From assembly GCA_963575745.1 (NCBI GenBank), contig CAUYUJ010019592.1, forward strand, positions 112,059-176,058: DNA of 64,000 nt. Direction: 5' to 3'. How positions within the stretch are numbered: the stretch's first letter is position 1; the number at the start of each line of letters is the position of its first letter. This document shows positions 63,283 through 64,000 of the stretch, piece after piece. The position numbers and the translations under genes are program-made. Origin of the DNA: Prorocentrum cordatum (Eukaryota; Sar; Dinophyceae; Prorocentrales; Prorocentraceae). The notes beneath the pieces are model-generated. The model saw only the letters and a list, made by a program, of their open reading frames with translations, did not search any database and was not told where the DNA came from.

Positions 63283-63985
63283 TTAGACATGCCTTGAGAC
63301 CTGTGGTGCGGGGGGGAGGCGTATCTGTCCGTTCCCAAGCGGGGGGTGCGCACCCGGGGTCTGCTCCCCCCCTTCACTCAGTATGCCTCTGATGTCGTCG
63401 GGGGTGTGCATGTCTGCTGTCTGCAGCCATCTGGCAAGGACCTCGAACGGTCTGATATCCAGGCCACGCACCTGGAGCACTGGTCGTACGAGGGGGGTGC
63501 AATGCGGCGCCAGACAAAGCCACATGGCCCATGATATCCAGCTCCCTGGCTCAAGTTGGGCCCTGGCTTCTCTGAGCAGTCCTTCTGCCACCAACTGAGC
63601 GTCTGCGCCGCTGAAGGAAGCGCGGTCTTTACATTGTTGTCTGGATCTCCCTGAGGCCTCGTCGTCCCTATGCGTCGCGTCTAGTGAACGGATGAAGGCG
63701 CCCAGCGTGTCTCCTCTGCTGAGTGCCCGCGGGGGCGATCTGGGGTTGCTGCTTGCATCATCACCAGGGATCTGCCCGATGTCTTCGCGCCATGGTGCGG
63801 TGGTGCTCTGCGCCCTTTCTCCGGGGGGGGAGCAGGGCAGCCGCCCGTCCTGTTGCGCCGGCCCCCGCGCTGTCACTCCCGGCGTGCACCCTGGCACTTC
63901 GCGCACGCGTCCCGCGCTCCACTGCGCCCCTGTCTGCTGTTAGGATCGCCTCCTGGAGTTGACCGAGTGGGTCGAGCCAACTCAT
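63283..63985 (-). CDS. N-terminal segment at window edge, copy 2
   Basis: Frames 63283-63906 and 63761-63985 match copy 1 at about 20.7-21.4 kb (SLDATHRDDEASGRSRQ, IMSWLDPLGQLQEAILTADR-like against MSWLHPFGYIQEGILTGDR). Partial; continues beyond the window. Confidence 0.45.
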
Positions 63986-64000
63986 GGCGCGCCCCTGGAG

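Larger units (their letters stand above)
41640..64000 (-). mobile_element. Giant LINE-like retroelement, copy 2
   Basis: Same module order as copy 1, truncated at the window edge within the N-terminal segment. Protein similarity to copy 1 is high in the domains but the DNA is well diverged, and its hairpin repeats have a different loop (TCTTG). The copies are therefore separate subfamily members inserted or arranged head to tail, not a recent tandem duplication. It carries about as many frame breaks as copy 1, but at different places. Confidence 0.75.

Noticed and set aside
1-64000. LTR retrotransposon or integrated virus interpretation
   Set aside because: No long terminal repeats, protease, integrase or structural genes were found; EEP plus RT plus RNase H fits a LINE.

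Overview
The window looks like nuclear DNA from a dinoflagellate. Five sequences closely resembling the dinoflagellate spliced leader lie in sense just upstream of five plus-strand genes. One of those genes carries the Lys-Lys-Ala-Met-Lys type repeats I associate with dinoflagellate basic proteins. The rest is dense GC-rich retroelement DNA with simple repeats. There are no bacterial operons, ribosome-binding sites, tRNAs, rRNAs or CRISPR arrays.

Three layers are nested. (1) Two adjacent copies of a very large LINE-like retroelement lie head to tail on the minus strand. Copy 1 occupies about 40.1 to 36.95 kb and then 22.27 to 0 kb. Copy 2 occupies about 41.6 kb to beyond the right edge. Read 5' to 3', the coding modules are: zinc ribbon, RING finger, unassigned segments, DNMT3-like cytosine-5 methyltransferase, APE/EEP endonuclease, reverse transcriptase, LINE-type CCHC finger, RNase H, U1/matrin-type zinc finger, SF1 (UPF1/DNA2-like) helicase, and Cys-rich and tail segments. 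Both copies are broken by frameshifts (often at poly-G runs) and a few in-frame stops. Different catalytic residues are damaged in the two copies, so each seems to have decayed independently from an active ancestor. (2) Copy 1 is split by a 14.68-kb AT-richer insert (22275-36952). The insert has imperfect terminal inverted repeats starting CCTGAAGG, subterminal GTTATAA repeats and an apparent 2-bp CA target duplication. Removing the insert and one CA restores the retroelement reading frame exactly. (3) Inside the insert are unidirectional plus-strand genes, including one resembling a DDE transposase, each preceded by a spliced-leader-like sequence, plus a palindrome-array mini-element and several microsatellites.

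Functionally, the retroelement encodes the usual target-primed reverse-transcription machinery (EEP nicks, RT copies, RNase H removes RNA). It adds host-like enzymes: a de novo type DNA methyltransferase, a possible E3 ligase finger and an RNA/DNA helicase. Methyltransferases captured by retrotransposons are known from dinoflagellates and charophyte algae. I do not know of a described element combining a DNMT3-type domain, RING, EEP, RT, RNase H and an SF1 helicase. The insert looks like a large DNA transposon that carries or captured several expressed genes.

All coordinates and domain calls come from reading the sequence and translations by eye. No similarity search was run, and match counts were made by hand.
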